Positions 62,753 to 64,000 of a DNA stretch of 64,000 nucleotides are shown here, piece by piece; within the stretch, counting starts at the first letter, position 1, and the number at the start of each line of letters is the position of its first letter. The notes beneath the pieces were generated by a model. It searched no databases, was not told the DNA's origin, and worked only from the letters and a program-made list of their open reading frames with translations. Made by a program: the position numbers and the translations under genes. The DNA lies in assembly GCF_042767895.1 (NCBI RefSeq), contig NC_091560.1:32418796-32482795 (forward strand), written 5' to 3'. The DNA is from Penaeus vannamei (taxonomy: Eukaryota > Arthropoda > Malacostraca > Decapoda > Penaeidae).

Positions 62753-63245
62753 TATTAATGATTTAATTTTTACATAATTTTATTACCTATATTTCCACTG
62801 CCTACATTTATTCCTTTTATAAGCACTACCATTATTAATATATATAATCGCTATAAAAAAGTATCAGACTGTGAACAGGGTACCGTTGTTACACGCAAAG
62901 TTGTGCTAATCACCTACTCTTTATTTGGAACGTGTCAAACGGTGTATCAATACACCCGGAAGGAGTTATTCTCGATTAAAGGGAATGCTTATCTTCGTTG
63001 GGTACACACGGAACATGGCAACTGTAATTTCATCTAGAGTTCAAGGTGAAAGCAAACCACGCACACAGCAGGGTTCGTAAACACTTCACAGCTTTTGTAG
63101 GCTCTAAGACCTATGGCGAAGTGTAAGAGGCAATTCTGCATTCAGTTAGCAAGGCGCTCGAGAATATATGAGTAAGAATTTTAGCAAATATTAACAGATC
63201 TTAGTGTTTGTAACTACCATAATGATGTTATATTTATGATATATA
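62753..63245 (+). repeat. repeat array, plus orientation (segment 15)
   Basis: Copy of 33111-33603. Boxes are in plus orientation up to gap 4. Confidence 0.8.
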
Positions 63246-63745
63246 NNNNNNNNNNNNNNNNNNNNNNNNNNNNNNNNNNNNNNNNNNNNNNNNNNNNNNN
63301 NNNNNNNNNNNNNNNNNNNNNNNNNNNNNNNNNNNNNNNNNNNNNNNNNNNNNNNNNNNNNNNNNNNNNNNNNNNNNNNNNNNNNNNNNNNNNNNNNNNN
63401 NNNNNNNNNNNNNNNNNNNNNNNNNNNNNNNNNNNNNNNNNNNNNNNNNNNNNNNNNNNNNNNNNNNNNNNNNNNNNNNNNNNNNNNNNNNNNNNNNNNN
63501 NNNNNNNNNNNNNNNNNNNNNNNNNNNNNNNNNNNNNNNNNNNNNNNNNNNNNNNNNNNNNNNNNNNNNNNNNNNNNNNNNNNNNNNNNNNNNNNNNNNN
63601 NNNNNNNNNNNNNNNNNNNNNNNNNNNNNNNNNNNNNNNNNNNNNNNNNNNNNNNNNNNNNNNNNNNNNNNNNNNNNNNNNNNNNNNNNNNNNNNNNNNN
63701 NNNNNNNNNNNNNNNNNNNNNNNNNNNNNNNNNNNNNNNNNNNNN
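63246..63745. other. assembly gap 4 (500 N)
   Basis: Exactly 500 N, at the right end of the 3.6-kb direct duplication. Confidence 0.99.
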
Positions 63746-64000
63746 AGTAATTCCGCGAAAGAATAAGACAACATTCTTGTAAAAATACGGAATAAGTGAA
63801 TGCGTTTTGAAAACGGGCGGATCGTGAAAATTCCCCTAATAACTTTATTGAAAAACAAAATTGTAATTTTGTACTCTTGTAATGACCCAGTGATAATTTT
63901 CATATGAAAGAAAGAAAAGGACAAACAACATAGGAAATCCGTAGGCGTTCCTATAGATATATATAAAAATTCGTTTAACTGTTACTATCTAAGTCTCCGT
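63746..64000 (+). repeat. repeat array, plus orientation (segment 16), cut by window end
   Basis: CATGATCCGCC-type box (as CGGGCGGATCGTG), then the TATATAAAAATTCG region and the first 8 nt of a tRNA-like gene at 63993. Confidence 0.75.

Larger units (their letters stand above)
59604..63245 (+). repeat. 3.6-kb direct duplication, copy B
   Basis: Matches 29962-33603. The only differences I saw are two bases near 63214 and 63218, close to gap 4. Confidence 0.85.

Overview
This window looks like an AT-rich animal nuclear genome, most likely an invertebrate. It has no prokaryotic-type gene organisation. It carries RTE-type non-LTR retrotransposons, long TA, GT and TATC microsatellites, and four assembly gaps of exactly 500 N. 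From memory, the RTE protein resembles elements of decapod crustaceans. I could not search this, so the taxonomic call is weak. I see no convincing host protein-coding gene.

Almost everything outside three retrotransposon copies and one DNA transposon is a single repeat family with monomers of roughly 1.0-1.3 kb. Each monomer contains a tRNA-like gene. About 23 copies keep a full 71-nt cloverleaf with a Lys(CUU) anticodon loop, A and B boxes, usually a TATA-like box about 30 bp upstream, and a run of T about 10-19 bp downstream. A polypyrimidine/polypurine tract lies about 375 bp upstream in many of them. Other monomers carry decayed relatives or relatives with a different anticodon.

Layout: 1-9141 has all tRNAs on the minus strand and includes a 2.2-kb dimeric tandem. 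After gap 1, a nearly full-length RTE element lies at 9689-13346 with a 12-bp target duplication. The minus-oriented array continues to about 19890 and then flips to plus. An apparently undescribed terminal-inverted-repeat element lies at 22741-24964. After gap 2 the array alternates: plus to 28835, minus to about 33110, plus to 38617, minus to about 42409, plus to gap 3 at 47407. After the gap come microsatellites, then minus to about 55659, plus to 58465, minus to about 62752, then plus to the end across gap 4. The flips reuse two junction types. The sequence at 39585-47406 is a near-identical inverted copy of 50632-58465. The sequence at 29962-33603 is a near-identical direct copy of 59604-63245.

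The main candidate for something new is this alternating-orientation, tRNA-bearing repeat array with complete Pol III signals. The long inverted and direct duplications are either recent biology (gene conversion, palindrome formation) or assembly artefacts. Both interpretations are kept open because key boundaries fall at gaps.
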